A stretch of DNA of 64,000 bases from Candidatus Planktophila dulcis (lineage in GTDB: Bacteria; Actinomycetota; Actinomycetes; Nanopelagicales; Nanopelagicaceae). The stretch spans positions 682,001 through 746,000 of the forward strand of contig NZ_CP016777.1 of NCBI RefSeq assembly GCF_002288225.1, in the 5' to 3' direction. The notes below the pieces were generated by a model. That model did not search any database. It saw only the letters and a list, made by a program, of their open reading frames with translations, and was not told the origin of the DNA. Below, one piece after another: positions 40,696-49,946 of this stretch (position 1 is its first letter; the number at the start of each line of letters is the position of its first letter). The position numbers were made by a program, and so were the translations under genes.

Positions 40696-41745
40696 CTACT
40701 TTGAACTCTGATTTCTCGCATCCGCACCCTTTTTGGCAAATACAGGCTCTTTATCGGTCAGCGCCACCCAGATCTGACCCTTAGCAAAGGAGATTTCTTC
40801 ACCTGATTGAGTGCGCCACTTCGTTCCTGAACTTGAATCAACTCGTGACCACAGAGCCTCATAGGCACGACCATCTCGCAAGATGTAGCCACGACCTTCA
40901 CCTACCGTTGCAGAAAAGGGAGTCACTCCACCCAATTTATCTCCATAGATGGAATCTGTAATGGAGACTAATTGAATCACTAACGTCACAGGACCCAGAT
41001 GTATTCCAGATGCTGCGATGTCCGGTTCTGATGAATGATCTAAAAGCCAACGCTTCTCATCCTGTGACCATCTCGCATCATAGGAGCTTGCAGGCCATGA
41101 GATATGCACTGAATCAATATCAATTCCCCCGGAAGGTGCATCCCCAAAGCTCCAACCCATAGGTTTCGAAGTGGCAATCTTCAAGCCTTTGTCCTTTATC
41201 AACTGCATAAGCAAGTCGGCTCTTAACACCATTGCATAGGGTTGAATGCGATTGGAATCTGTTGTGTAGATGGTTGGTGATTGACGCTGAGCGCCAAGAT
41301 CTTCTAAATCTGCACTTTCAATCTCCGGTCTCAATTTTGATTGAGCACCGCTATAGGCAAATGCAACGTGGCCATACTGCGCCAGTAACTCGATATCTGA
41401 AATACGCGCTGATCTCACAGGGCCAACATGCGTTGGAATCTTTGATGAGAAGATGACTGCAAGACGAGTGAGTCCGCCCTCAACCTGCTCGATATAGACG
41501 ATGTCAGCATCTTCGAGTCCTATCTGGGGATGCGCTTGCCGTGTGTCATCAATTTTTACAGCCAATACTGGTCCATCAACTCCAGGTAGCCCGCTAATGG
41601 AGTTGATTGATGGACTCTTGATAAAAGGAATTCGAGAGATGAGTGAGCTCTGTGGATTTACTACAGCTATCACCACAACTGCTATAGATAGCGCAGCAAC
41701 TAGAACAATGCTTAGCTTTTTAGAGAACATCGCCTTCGAATTCAT
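40696..41745 (-). CDS. DUF3048 domain secreted/membrane-anchored protein
   Basis: About 349 aa. A basic start and one hydrophobic segment (KKLSIVLVAALSIAVVVIAVV) act as signal or anchor; there is no lipobox cysteine, unlike the lipoprotein YerB of this family. The outer part matches DUF3048: AVKIDDTRQAHPQIGLEDADIVYIEQVEGGLTR and SARISDIELLAQYGHVAFAYSGAQ, then a C-terminal half with WRTQSGEEISFAKGQIWVAL. Function unknown. The start is uncertain among ATGs at 41766, 41745 and 41730; all overlap the LemA-like gene. Confidence 0.8.
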   Translation of the reverse strand: MNSKAMFSKKLSIVLVAALSIAVVVIAVVNPQSSLISRIPFIKSPSINSISGLPGVDGPVLAVKIDDTRQAHPQIGLEDADIVYIEQVEGGLTRLAVIFSSKIPTHVGPVRSARISDIELLAQYGHVAFAYSGAQSKLRPEIESADLEDLGAQRQSPTIYTTDSNRIQPYAMVLRADLLMQLIKDKGLKIATSKPMGWSFGDAPSGGIDIDSVHISWPASSYDARWSQDEKRWLLDHSSEPDIAASGIHLGPVTLVIQLVSITDSIYGDKLGGVTPFSATVGEGRGYILRDGRAYEALWSRVDSSSGTKWRTQSGEEISFAKGQIWVALTDKEPVFAKKGADARNQSSK

Positions 41746-42223
41746 ACGTAACAGGTTCCGGCGCATTGCCAGCTAAGCGGAAGAATCGCATAAACCACTT
41801 CTTACGAACCATTTGAGTACGAGTCACGGCATCGACGTGCATAGACACTGCCATTTTTATTTTCTCGGTGAGCTCCTTAAGCTCTCGAATCAAATCCTGT
41901 TCGTTGGGTCCAGAAATTGATGTCGAAGATTCAATCAAGATTCCAAGCGCTCCAGTCAGTCCAGTCTCTGCTTGAGATCGATCCCTGACGCTAGCTTCAC
42001 GTGCTTGATGTGCCGCAAAGGTGAGAAGTAAAGATGATGCTGGGTCAGATATATCTGAGCGAGCAATTTCAATAGCGATAGCGGCTCTTCGCTGAAGTAA
42101 TCCATCAAGGTTTGCCCAACTGGTTTCAACACGGTGATGCAGGCGATCAAGGCGCGTTGCAGAGTAGGACAAATACCACGCAAAGAAGGCGATGAGAAAG
42201 AGCGCTATAACGAATTCACTCAC
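41720..42223 (-). CDS. LemA-like single-pass membrane protein
   Basis: 167 aa. One N-terminal membrane segment (about 4-22) is followed by a helical region with HHRVETSWANLDGLLQRRAAIAIEIA, resembling the LemA signature (helices with a tryptophan and paired arginines before a polar region). Function unknown. The ATG overlaps the pimA stop and the end overlaps the DUF3048 gene. A distant relationship to LemA is the best reading, not a certain one. Confidence 0.65.
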   Translation of the reverse strand: MSEFVIALFLIAFFAWYLSYSATRLDRLHHRVETSWANLDGLLQRRAAIAIEIARSDISDPASSLLLTFAAHQAREASVRDRSQAETGLTGALGILIESSTSISGPNEQDLIRELKELTEKIKMAVSMHVDAVTRTQMVRKKWFMRFFRLAGNAPEPVTYEFEGDVL

Positions 42224-43398
42224 GATTGCCTTCCTAAGAACTTATTCCATGCGCGATTTTCCGAAGACAGCGTCACCGTTGAACCACCCACCATCGCCAT
42301 TTCATAGACATCATAAATCTTCTCTGCCACAACATCCCAATCAAACTCTTGCGCATATTTCTTGCCCCGTTGAGCTATCGCTCTCCTGCCCTCTTCATCA
42401 CCTAGAAGAGCAATAACTTTCTTCGCTAAATCCTGGCTATCTTCAGATGCAAAGAGAGTTCCATATGCACCATGGCCAAGCAGCGAATCGAATGCAGGAA
42501 TATCGCTGGCCACAACACTTGCTCCACCGGCAAGTGCTTCAGCCAAGATTATTCCAAAAGACTCTCCCCCAGTATTGGGCGCAATATAGAGACCGACGGA
42601 GGCGAGAAAGTTCGCCTTCTCCGATTCTGAGATGCGACCAAGAAATTCAAAACGTGAATGCAGATAAGGATAAATTTCTTTCAAGACTTCTTGTGCATCT
42701 CCAGGACCGGCAACAAAGACTTTAAGATCCGGAAACTTTGCAATTATGGAAGGAAGTGCTGCGACCAACACATCGAGCCCTTTTCGCTTCTCTTCAAAGC
42801 GCCCAATAAATCCTAAAGTATTGCCCGTCCAGCGTTGGTCAGTAACTCCATCACGATAGAGATCTGCATAGATGCCATTGGGAACAACGATGGCATCTGT
42901 CTCTAGGTGCTCTGTGAGAGTTTCACGCGCTGCTTCACTTACTGCAATGCGTGCTGTCAGCTTCTCAATCACCGGTTCCAGGATGGGGGCAACAGCAAAG
43001 GTCACTTTCTGGCGTTTTGCTGCTGCATGGAAAGTTCCTACCATGGGGCCTTCGGCTGCCCAACACGCAAGAAGTGAGATAGAAGGAATCGCTGGCTCAT
43101 GCAGATGTAAGACATCGAAGTTTCCGTTGGCTATCCATTGGCGCACACGCGAAAATGCAATGGGGCCAAAGAGAACACGAGCAACAGCTCCGTTGTATGG
43201 AATTGCAATCGGTCTGCCCGCACTTGTTACATAATCAGGAAGGTTTTCCTCATCTATCGCTGGAGCTAGAACAGAGACAAAGTGACCTTGACGAATCAAG
43301 TACTGAGCGAGATCACCCACATGGCTCTGAACTCCACCCGGTGTATCCCAGCCATAAGGGCAGACGATGCCAATGCGCTTTTTTGATAACGGCATCAT
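42220..43398 (-). CDS. pimA: Phosphatidylinositol alpha-mannosyltransferase PimA-like
   Basis: 392 aa GT4-family glycosyltransferase. In mycobacteria PimA adds the first mannose to phosphatidylinositol on the inner membrane face. CPYGWDTPGGVQSHVGDLA at the N-terminus, HLHEPAIPS, PNGIYADLYR, LGFIGRFEEKRKGLDVL (donor binding) and PNTGGESFGIILAEALA (EX7E motif) are all present. The neighbours, an acyltransferase and pgsA, repeat the mycobacterial order and support the substrate. Confidence 0.9.
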   Translation of the reverse strand: MMPLSKKRIGIVCPYGWDTPGGVQSHVGDLAQYLIRQGHFVSVLAPAIDEENLPDYVTSAGRPIAIPYNGAVARVLFGPIAFSRVRQWIANGNFDVLHLHEPAIPSISLLACWAAEGPMVGTFHAAAKRQKVTFAVAPILEPVIEKLTARIAVSEAARETLTEHLETDAIVVPNGIYADLYRDGVTDQRWTGNTLGFIGRFEEKRKGLDVLVAALPSIIAKFPDLKVFVAGPGDAQEVLKEIYPYLHSRFEFLGRISESEKANFLASVGLYIAPNTGGESFGIILAEALAGGASVVASDIPAFDSLLGHGAYGTLFASEDSQDLAKKVIALLGDEEGRRAIAQRGKKYAQEFDWDVVAEKIYDVYEMAMVGGSTVTLSSENRAWNKFLGRQS

Positions 43399-44288
43399 CT
43401 ACTCCCTTCAGCGTGCACTTGCTTCTCATCTACCCAGATTCTTTGCAGCATATGCCAATCCTCTGGATGCTCGGAAATTCCTTGGGCAAATAAATCTGCA
43501 GTTGCTTGCACTGTGGCAGATATGCGCTCTGATTCAGTGCCTTCACTTGGTACATCAACAGGATGGAAATCAATGTGAATTCCTTGATTGGTGCAAGAGA
43601 CATGGGCTACAACAATGGGAATACCGGTCTTGATGGCAAGCAGGGCTGGCCCTGCCGGCATTCGCGCATTCTTTCCAAAGAATTTCACATCAATACCTGA
43701 TTGTGAGAGGTCTCGATCAGCTACCAATGCAATTAAACGCTTCTCTCTTGCTCGCTTAAGCAGAGTAGCGAATGAGCGGCTATCGAGTGAGAGAATTTCA
43801 AATCCCATTGCTTCACGATGGCGCAGAAATTTCTGAAAGAGAGCCTCTGGCTTGAGTCGTTCAGCAACCGAAACTAGTGGGATACCGAGTGAACAGAAGT
43901 AAGCACCCGCGTGATCCCAATTACCCGAGTGCGGCAGAGCTATAACTACTCCCCTGCCCTCTTTCATGGGGTTGAGCAATAGTTCTTCGTTTGTCGTGGT
44001 CACAGTTCCTAGAATGCGTTCTTTGCTCCAATTTTGAATTCGGAAGGTGTCACACCAATATCGCATATTGGAAGACATCGATTGTGCAACCAGTGTCTCT
44101 AGCGCCACCTCATCAAGATCTGGTTTAACTACATGCAAGTTGCTGCGCAGGCGTTGAATGCTCTTGCCATTGCGCTTATGGACAAATTCCCCGAGTGACC
44201 AGAAGAGGGAATACGCCATCTTCTCTGGCAAGGTGCGCACAACCCACCAACCCAGAAGGTAAGCAACCAAAACAAGACGATCTTTCAT
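43395..44288 (-). CDS. Phosphatidylinositol mannoside acyltransferase (LpxL/HtrB superfamily)
   Basis: 297 aa from the ATG at 44288 that overlaps the pgsA stop (ATGA). The acyltransferase HX4D motif is HSGNWD in VVIALPHSGNWDHAGAY; VADRDLSQSGIDVKFFGKNARMPAGPALLA binds substrate. The gene corresponds in position to M. tuberculosis Rv2611c, which acylates the mannose of PIM. An N-terminal amphipathic stretch suggests membrane association. Confidence 0.9.
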   Translation of the reverse strand: MKDRLVLVAYLLGWWVVRTLPEKMAYSLFWSLGEFVHKRNGKSIQRLRSNLHVVKPDLDEVALETLVAQSMSSNMRYWCDTFRIQNWSKERILGTVTTTNEELLLNPMKEGRGVVIALPHSGNWDHAGAYFCSLGIPLVSVAERLKPEALFQKFLRHREAMGFEILSLDSRSFATLLKRAREKRLIALVADRDLSQSGIDVKFFGKNARMPAGPALLAIKTGIPIVVAHVSCTNQGIHIDFHPVDVPSEGTESERISATVQATADLFAQGISEHPEDWHMLQRIWVDEKQVHAEGSR

Positions 44289-44887
44289 GAGGTTAGAAGT
44301 CCATCGCGGACAACTTTGATGCGCTGCACAACAGTGATCACACCGAGTATCGCCAAGATCCATAAACCAATAGCGAGTGCATAAGGAACATTGAGTCCTT
44401 CAAAGCCAACTGCAGTAAGGATGATGACCAGTCTCTCAGTGCGCTCTGCTATTCCGACCGAACAATCAATGCCAAAAGACTCAGCTTTTGCTCGAATATA
44501 AGGAATCAGAAGTCCAGTCACGAGTGTGACTAGACCAAGGTATGAAAGCTTGTCATCTGCTGCAATCAGTGGAATCAAGATTGCAATCGTGATTGCAGAA
44601 TCTGTGATGCGATCGATAGTGGAATCGAGAAATCCGCCCCACTTGCTGGCTCCTTGATGTGAAATACGAGCCATCGTTCCATCAAAGAGGTCGCTCAGGG
44701 CAAAGAAGCAGATAAAGAGAGTTCCGATGAAATAATCTTCACGAGGATAGAAATAGCCAGCTGACGCAAGGACGCCAACGGCACCAATCATGGTCACCAT
44801 ATTTGGAGTCAATCCAATGCGCAGAGCAAAACCTGCCACCGGTTCAATTAATCGTGTGACAGCTGGTTTCAGTACGTTACTAATCAT
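44285..44887 (-). CDS. pgsA: CDP-alcohol phosphatidyltransferase, probable phosphatidylinositol(-phosphate) synthase
   Basis: 200 aa integral membrane enzyme with about six segments. The family motif DGX2ARX8GX3DX3D is present as DLFDGTMARISHQGASKWGG followed by FLDSTIDR. Linked pimA supports inositol phosphate as the acceptor. An upstream ATG at 44896 is possible; 44887 is chosen because TACGAT lies seven bases before it. It heads the pgsA-acyltransferase-pimA-LemA-DUF3048 unit and is divergent from the EF-G-relic gene. Confidence 0.9.
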   Translation of the reverse strand: MISNVLKPAVTRLIEPVAGFALRIGLTPNMVTMIGAVGVLASAGYFYPREDYFIGTLFICFFALSDLFDGTMARISHQGASKWGGFLDSTIDRITDSAITIAILIPLIAADDKLSYLGLVTLVTGLLIPYIRAKAESFGIDCSVGIAERTERLVIILTAVGFEGLNVPYALAIGLWILAILGVITVVQRIKVVRDGLLTS

Positions 44888-44894
44888 CGGCACC

Positions 44895-44900
44895 ATCGTA
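44895..44900 (-). promoter_or_regulatory. Putative -10 for leaderless pgsA unit
   Basis: TACGAT on the minus strand, seven bases before the ATG at 44887. It overlaps the plus-strand -10 of the divergent gene by two bases, so the two promoters could not be occupied at once. Confidence 0.4.
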
Positions 44901-44904
44901 GGCT
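44899..44904 (+). promoter_or_regulatory. Putative -10 for leaderless EF-G-relic gene
   Basis: TAGGCT ends seven bases before the ATG at 44912; no ribosome site lies between. It is identical in sequence and spacing to the elements before thrS and DUF948. Confidence 0.5.
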
Positions 44905-44911
44905 TACCCGC

Positions 44912-45508
44912 ATGTCTTCACCTAGCGCGAACACTGTGAAACGTATCCATGTATACGGCCATGCAAGCGCATCTCCGCAATCTGTGGCCTCAGCCTTTGG
45001 CGCCACAGTCTCTGAAAGCCCCGAGGCAGATTCGGATCTAGCGATCTTTGCCATCAATCCTGCAGCTGGTATCGACCAACAGGCGATTAATAATTGGGCA
45101 GCCCTCGATGATTTTCAGATTCCACGCCTTGTTGTAGTCAACGGTTTAGAGGGACAAGAACTCGACTTTGATGATGCAGTGATGGTTGCTAACCGCGTAT
45201 TTACTCAACTCATCACTCCTTATCTTGTTCTCCATGGCGATGATGGTGAACCCACCGCACTGATTAGATTGCAAGATTTACAAATCATCGATTACTCCAA
45301 GAATCCGCCAGCTCTCGGCCCAAGTGATCCTGAACATGAAGAGTTGGTGCGCGAATTTAGAGAAGAATATTTAGAGCAGATATCAGAGATGGATGAGGGC
45401 GCATTTGCTGCTGGAATTCTGTTTCCCGCAATTCCGATTAATCTGATTAAAGGAATTGGTGTGGATGTGGTGCAGGGCTATATCGATCTACTACCAAGCC
45501 GCAGCTAG
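44912..45508 (+). CDS. EF-G-like GTPase-domain relic without nucleotide motifs
   Basis: 198 aa of unknown function. By eye it follows the G and G' domains of elongation factor G from end to end: RIHVYGHASAS (11-21) sits where EF-G has its RNIGIxAHxDxGKTT P-loop; SDLAIFAINPAAGIDQQAIN (41-60) matches DGAxxVxDxxxGVxPQSE; IPRLVVVNGLEG (70-81) matches VPRxxFxNKMD; 103-165 follow the G' insert; and GIGVDVVQGYIDLLPS (181-196) matches NKGVQxLLDAVVDYLPS. The P-loop is lost, the switch and DxxG regions are deleted, and NKMD is NGLE, so it cannot bind GTP in the normal way. EF-G domains II-V are absent. It faces against its neighbours between pgsA and the HIT gene. Confidence 0.75.
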   Translation: MSSPSANTVKRIHVYGHASASPQSVASAFGATVSESPEADSDLAIFAINPAAGIDQQAINNWAALDDFQIPRLVVVNGLEGQELDFDDAVMVANRVFTQLITPYLVLHGDDGEPTALIRLQDLQIIDYSKNPPALGPSDPEHEELVREFREEYLEQISEMDEGAFAAGILFPAIPINLIKGIGVDVVQGYIDLLPSRS

Positions 45509-46015
45509 CTCTTCTCGTGTCATTGTAAGAAGTTGTGGCAATACCTTTGTCTTTCCAATAATCGGCATAAAGTTTGCATCCCCTGACCAGCGCGGAACAA
45601 TATGTTGATGGATATGGTCTGCAACGCCTGCACCTGATATTGCACCTTGATTCATACCCAGATTAAATCCATCCGCGCCTGAGACTTTCCGCACTGTCTT
45701 CATTGCATGCGCACTGAGATCTGTAATCTCATGGCGTTCTTCATCGGTCAGATCTGTTAAATCTGCAACATGTCGAAAGGCGCAGACTAGAAGATGTCCT
45801 GGGTTATAGGGGTAGAGATTCATCACAACGTATGCACTCTCTCCCCGTGCAACAATCAGTCCTTCTTCATCCGATAAAGCTGGGATGCGGCAGAACGGGC
45901 AATCAACGCCATTGCCTTCAAGGGGACGATTCTCACCACGCAAATAATCAAGGCGATGTGGGGCCCATAAACGCTGCCAACCATCTGGCATTCCTACGCC
46001 ATCAATACCTGCCAT
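45491..46015 (-). CDS. HIT-family Ap4A phosphorylase-like protein
   Basis: 174 aa. The histidine triad is DHIHQHIVPRW near residue 140; CPFCRI near residue 40 is a zinc site typical of this actinobacterial group. It corresponds to M. tuberculosis Rv2613c, a diadenosine tetraphosphate phosphorylase, beside thrS. ATG 46015 has AGGTG five bases upstream; a GTG one codon earlier overlaps the thrS stop. Its 3' end overlaps the convergent EF-G-relic gene by 18 bases. Confidence 0.9.
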   Translation of the reverse strand: MAGIDGVGMPDGWQRLWAPHRLDYLRGENRPLEGNGVDCPFCRIPALSDEEGLIVARGESAYVVMNLYPYNPGHLLVCAFRHVADLTDLTDEERHEITDLSAHAMKTVRKVSGADGFNLGMNQGAISGAGVADHIHQHIVPRWSGDANFMPIIGKTKVLPQLLTMTREELAAAW

Positions 46016-46017
46016 CA

Positions 46018-48006
46018 CTACACCTGTTGGCGCTTAGCCACAGTCGCAGTAATTTCAGCGATTGCTTCCGCTATTGGAATGCCATTTTTCTGATCGCCAT
46101 TGCGATAACGGAATGAGACAGCACCTGCCTGCATATCCTCTTCTCCAGCAATGATCATGTATGGAATCTTCTGCATCTGCGCATTGCGCACCTTCTTCTG
46201 CATGCGATCATCGGATGCATCTAGTTCTGCGCGAATACCTGCAGATTTCATCTGCTTAACGACACCCTCTAAGTAATCAGTGAAAGCTTCAGCAACAGGA
46301 ATAGCCATTACTTGAACGGGGGCAAGCCATGGAGGGAATGCTCCTGAATAGTGTTCTGTGAGGACTCCAAAGAATCGTTCAATAGAACCAAAGAGTGCGC
46401 GGTGAATCATCACTGGGCGCTGGCGAGAGCCATCTGCTGCAGCAAACTCAAGTTCAAATCGCTGTGGAAGTTGGAAGTCGACTTGGATTGTAGACATCTG
46501 CCATGTGCGACCAATGGCATCTTTTGCCTGCACAGAGATCTTTGGACCGTAGAAGGCAGCTCCACCTTCATCTAGGACGAGCTCGAGATTCTGAGCAACG
46601 GCTGCAGTGCGAAGGGCTTCTGTTGCCTCTTTCCAATCAGCATCTTCTCCGACAGATTTCTCTGGGTTACGTGTGGAAAGTTCGAGATAGAAATCTTCAA
46701 GACCATAGTCACGAAGGAGATTGAGCACGAATGTCAGAAGTGAATCGAGCTCACCGGCCATCTGCTCTTTAGTGCAATAGATATGTGCATCATCTTGCGT
46801 AAAGCCTCGTGCGCGTGTGATGCCGTGAAGAACACCAGATTTCTCATAGCGATAGACAGTTCCAAATTCAAAGAGGCGCAGTGGTAGCTCACGGTAGGAA
46901 CGCTGGCGTGACTGGAAAATCAGATTGTGGAAGGGGCAGTTCATAGGCTTCATGTAGTACTGCTGGCCTGCTCGCTTAATGGTTCCATCGGCATGGAGCT
47001 CTTCATCCATGATCATCGGTGGATACATACCTTCTGAGTACCAATCCAAGTGGCCAGACTTTTCAAAGAGCGCAGCTTTTGTTAGATGAGGCGAGTAAAC
47101 GAATTCATATTCTTCTTCTTCATGGCGCTTGCGTGAGTAATCCTCCATCGCACGGCGAATGATTCCGCCTTTGGGGTGAAAGACCGCAAGACCTGAACCA
47201 ATCTCCTCAGGAAAAGAGAAGAGATCAAGCTCTTGGCCAAGGCGTCTGTGATCTCGCTTTTCTGCTTCTGCTAGAAGTTCAAGGTGCGCATCAAGCTCTG
47301 CTTGTGAAGGCCATGCTGTTCCATAAATACGTTGCAGCATTGGATTCTTCTCAGAACCTCGCCAATATGCAGCAGCACTTCTCATCAACTTAAAGGCGGG
47401 AATATGTTTAGTTGAAGGCAAATGTGGTCCACGACAGAGATCTGACCAGACTGGCTGGCCATCGCGACCTAAATTGTCATAAATGGTTAACTCAGTACCG
47501 CCTACTTCAACGCTTGTCTCATCTGTGCCGCCACCCTTAATGCCGATGAGTTCGCACTTATATGGCTCGTGAGCGAGTTCCTTGAGTGCGTCTTTCTCAG
47601 TTGTAATACGGCGCTTAAATCTCTGGCCATCCTTAACAATCTTGCGCATCGCACTTTCAATCTTTTCCAGATCATCTGGATTAAAAGGATTCTGTGGATC
47701 AAAGTCGTAGTAGAAACCATCGGTAATCGGAGGACCAATACCTAGTCGAGTCTGTGCAAAGAGTTGTTGCACAGCTTGCGCCATCACGTGCGCAGTTGAG
47801 TGTCGCAGAACTGCAAGTCCATCAGGTGATGAGATAGAAACACTTTCGATGACATCGCCCTCAACAAGGTCAGTCCACAGATCTTTAAGAACACCATTTA
47901 TCTTGCAGACGACAATTTCTTTGGAATCAGCAAAGAGTTGGGTCGGCTTCTGATCACCCTCGATGCTGCGAGCAGCACCATCGACGGTCACCGAGATTAT
48001 GGACAT
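46018..48006 (-). CDS. thrS: Threonyl-tRNA synthetase
   Basis: 662 aa. N-terminal TGS domain (about 1-60), editing domain with [12 protein letters not shown] and later zinc-binding residues, then a class II core ([26 protein letters not shown]; zinc Cys in [20 protein letters not shown]) and an anticodon domain ending VAKRQQV. TAGGCT lies seven bases before the ATG, inside the end of pabC, suggesting its own leaderless transcript. No T-box leader could fit. Confidence 0.98.
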   Translation of the reverse strand: MSIISVTVDGAARSIEGDQKPTQLFADSKEIVVCKINGVLKDLWTDLVEGDVIESVSISSPDGLAVLRHSTAHVMAQAVQQLFAQTRLGIGPPITDGFYYDFDPQNPFNPDDLEKIESAMRKIVKDGQRFKRRITTEKDALKELAHEPYKCELIGIKGGGTDETSVEVGGTELTIYDNLGRDGQPVWSDLCRGPHLPSTKHIPAFKLMRSAAAYWRGSEKNPMLQRIYGTAWPSQAELDAHLELLAEAEKRDHRRLGQELDLFSFPEEIGSGLAVFHPKGGIIRRAMEDYSRKRHEEEEYEFVYSPHLTKAALFEKSGHLDWYSEGMYPPMIMDEELHADGTIKRAGQQYYMKPMNCPFHNLIFQSRQRSYRELPLRLFEFGTVYRYEKSGVLHGITRARGFTQDDAHIYCTKEQMAGELDSLLTFVLNLLRDYGLEDFYLELSTRNPEKSVGEDADWKEATEALRTAAVAQNLELVLDEGGAAFYGPKISVQAKDAIGRTWQMSTIQVDFQLPQRFELEFAAADGSRQRPVMIHRALFGSIERFFGVLTEHYSGAFPPWLAPVQVMAIPVAEAFTDYLEGVVKQMKSAGIRAELDASDDRMQKKVRNAQMQKIPYMIIAGEEDMQAGAVSFRYRNGDQKNGIPIAEAIAEITATVAKRQQV

Positions 48007-48011
48007 GGGGG

Positions 48012-48737
48012 TTAGCCTACCGAAACCGGTTGTGAGTGTGAGCGAATTTGCTCCTCTAAGTCGCGTGAAGCATCACCTATCTTCAATTTCATATCCCCAA
48101 TGTGTGAGATTGGCTGTGCAATGCGAAGACTTGAGAGCATAAATGCAGATTCCACCTCTGGTATTTCAGAGATGTGGATGGGACGAACCTTCACCCCACA
48201 CTCCTCAATAGCAATCGCTCTCACAACACCCGGCAAAATCCCTGCGGTAATGGGTGGCGTCACCCATTGATCTGCAATCAGGAAAGCTAGATTCGCTGTT
48301 GCAGTCTCAGTAATCTCATTCTTATCGTTAAAGAGTACGCAATCGTTATAGCCCTCATCATTTGCAGCCTCAATCAACGCAAAACGATCGTCATAAGGAA
48401 ACATCTTATGAATAGATCCAATGACGGTCTGGCTATAGAAATTCAACCGCGCAGGTTCAGTGTTTTCTGCGTATGAGTCATGAGTTATGTGAAAGAGATT
48501 CTGACCCAGACAAATACGTAGGCGACCAATCGCGTGAGGGTTTTCTGAGAGGGTTCTGATCACTTCACTGCGGATGAACTCCTCCGATGGAATTCCAATA
48601 CCTAACTCCAGAGCTGATTCCACAGCTCGGCGCATGTGGCGGCCCAGCGCAATGGGTGCGCCATCAACTGTCTTGATGGTTTCGAAGATTCCTGATGATT
48701 TCGGGAAGCCATAGCTATCAAGATCAATGGCTGTCAT
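48012..48737 (-). CDS. pabC: Class IV aminotransferase, probable aminodeoxychorismate lyase
   Basis: 241 aa from the ATG at 48737, which overlaps the pabB stop (ATGA). The fold-type IV PLP enzyme pattern is seen: [24 protein letters not shown] at the start, the likely PLP lysine in [11 protein letters not shown], and [17 protein letters not shown] then [16 protein letters not shown]. Coupling to pabB argues for release of pyruvate from aminodeoxychorismate to give p-aminobenzoate for folate; a branched-chain or D-amino acid role is less likely. Confidence 0.85.
   Translation of the reverse strand: MTAIDLDSYGFPKSSGIFETIKTVDGAPIALGRHMRRAVESALELGIGIPSEEFIRSEVIRTLSENPHAIGRLRICLGQNLFHITHDSYAENTEPARLNFYSQTVIGSIHKMFPYDDRFALIEAANDEGYNDCVLFNDKNEITETATANLAFLIADQWVTPPITAGILPGVVRAIAIEECGVKVRPIHISEIPEVESAFMLSSLRIAQPISHIGDMKLKIGDASRDLEEQIRSHSQPVSVG
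48014..48019 (-). promoter_or_regulatory. Putative -10 for leaderless thrS
   Basis: TAGGCT on the minus strand, seven bases before the thrS ATG. CTCACA, 17 bases further upstream, is a weak -35 (four of six bases of TTGACA). Confidence 0.5.
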
Positions 48738-49726
48738 AGCTCTCCCCCTGCAATTGAAATCAGATGACGAGCCTTGAGCTGCGTCTCTTCCCACTCTGCA
48801 GCAGGATTACTACCCCACGTAATTCCAGCACCCGTCCCATATCGAAGTACCGAATCACCCGTTGTCCAGAAAGTTCGAATAGCAACCGATAGCTCAGCGC
48901 GGTCACCGTGAATCCAGCCTAGCGTTCCACAATAGGGACCACGCACTCCTTCGTTCTCACCGATTATCGACAGAGCAGAACTCTTTGGTGCACCACTTAC
49001 CGATCCTGGTGCCATCACTGCTGTAAAAATCTCACTCCAGGAAATTCCTTCGCGCAATTTCCCACTCACATCAGAAACGAGGTGGGTAATTCCAGGGTGC
49101 TTTTCATGTCTAAAAAGTTCACTGACTTCAACAGAACCTGTCTCGCAGATGCGGCCTAGGTCATTGCGCATCAAATCAACAATCATCAGATTTTCAGCCT
49201 TGTCTTTATCGCCGAATACATCCTCTTTCTGCGTGATCGTTCCTTTGATGGGAGATGTGAGTATTCCTGACCCGTTCCTGCTTAAGAAGCGTTCAGGTGA
49301 AGCCGAAGCAATTTCGAGATCCTCTACTTTGAGATAACAGGCGAACTCTGCAGGATTTCGTTTGAGTAATTCAGAGAAGAGGCCCGTCAATGATGGATGG
49401 TCCTTTAAATCATGGCTCAGCTGCCTACATGCATTTACTTGATAGACACCACCTGCAGCAATGATGTGGCGAATGGCAGATACATATGAAATGTACTGAA
49501 TCTGACTTTGGGAGCTGATCCATTGCGCATCTAATGGTTTCCAAGAAGCGGATGGAAAATCTGAGTGCGCTACATCTGCAAAGCGCGCAAAAGTTGCTTT
49601 ACCTTCAAAGGAGATTGAGACTGCCCAGAAAGATCCATCATCTAAACGGGATGCATCATCAGTTACTTCAATGAGATTGGTTGCATGAGTGCCACCCATC
49701 CACATATGCGAAACCTGAGTAAACAT
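48734..49726 (-). CDS. pabB: Aminodeoxychorismate synthase component I
   Basis: 330 aa, chorismate-binding domain only, with a reduced N-terminal part. The motif SPIKGTITQ carries the lysine that marks aminodeoxychorismate synthases (anthranilate synthases have PIAGT). DLMRNDLGRIC, APGSVSGAPKSSAL and GPYCGTLGWI are typical. It makes aminodeoxychorismate; the glutaminase partner (pabA/trpG) is not in the window. TAGCCT six bases before the ATG supports the start. Confidence 0.92.
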   Translation of the reverse strand: MFTQVSHMWMGGTHATNLIEVTDDASRLDDGSFWAVSISFEGKATFARFADVAHSDFPSASWKPLDAQWISSQSQIQYISYVSAIRHIIAAGGVYQVNACRQLSHDLKDHPSLTGLFSELLKRNPAEFACYLKVEDLEIASASPERFLSRNGSGILTSPIKGTITQKEDVFGDKDKAENLMIVDLMRNDLGRICETGSVEVSELFRHEKHPGITHLVSDVSGKLREGISWSEIFTAVMAPGSVSGAPKSSALSIIGENEGVRGPYCGTLGWIHGDRAELSVAIRTFWTTGDSVLRYGTGAGITWGSNPAAEWEETQLKARHLISIAGGEL

Positions 49727-49732
49727 GGGGCA

Positions 49733-49738
49733 AGGCTA
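49733..49738 (-). promoter_or_regulatory. Putative -10 for leaderless pabB-pabC unit
   Basis: TAGCCT on the minus strand, six bases before the pabB ATG. Same hexamer and spacing as before bldD. Confidence 0.45.
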
Positions 49739-49778
49739 CGCATATAGATAGCGAGAAAGCCCAATAGAAATCTACGCT

Positions 49779-49808
49779 TTGGCACTTACGCCCGCTCTGC
49801 GCTAGATT
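49779..49808 (+). promoter_or_regulatory. Promoter of the tRNA cluster
   Basis: TTGGCA (49779-49784), an 18-base spacer and TAGATT (49803-49808), about 17 bases before the first tRNA. This is one of the few places with both hexamers clear. Confidence 0.6.
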
Positions 49809-49825
49809 TGCCCCTGCACAAAAAT

Positions 49826-49898
49826 GCGGACGTAGCGCAGCTGGTAGCGCGGAACCTTGCCAAGGTTCAGGTCGCGGGTTCGAACCCCGTCGTCCGCT
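49826..49898 (+). tRNA. tRNA-Gly (GCC)
   Basis: Full cloverleaf: acceptor stem GCGGACG/CGTCCGC, anticodon stem GAACC/GGTTC around TTGCCAA (anticodon GCC), and T arm GCGGG/CCCGT region with GTTCGAACC. Discriminator T. CCA is not encoded. Confidence 0.96.
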
Positions 49899-49946
49899 CG
49901 GATTAACCGCCGCTTCGAATTTAATTTCAGGTGGCGGTTTGTCTAT

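Noticed and set aside
44912-45508. Annotating this gene as a decayed pseudogene of fusA
   Set aside because: The frame is intact over 198 codons, ends cleanly, and has a promoter; the loss is exact and limited to nucleotide motifs, which fits a retained protein better.
48007-48060. T-box leader for thrS
   Set aside because: The gap to pabC is five bases and a leaderless -10 lies directly before the ATG; no specifier or T-box sequence is seen.
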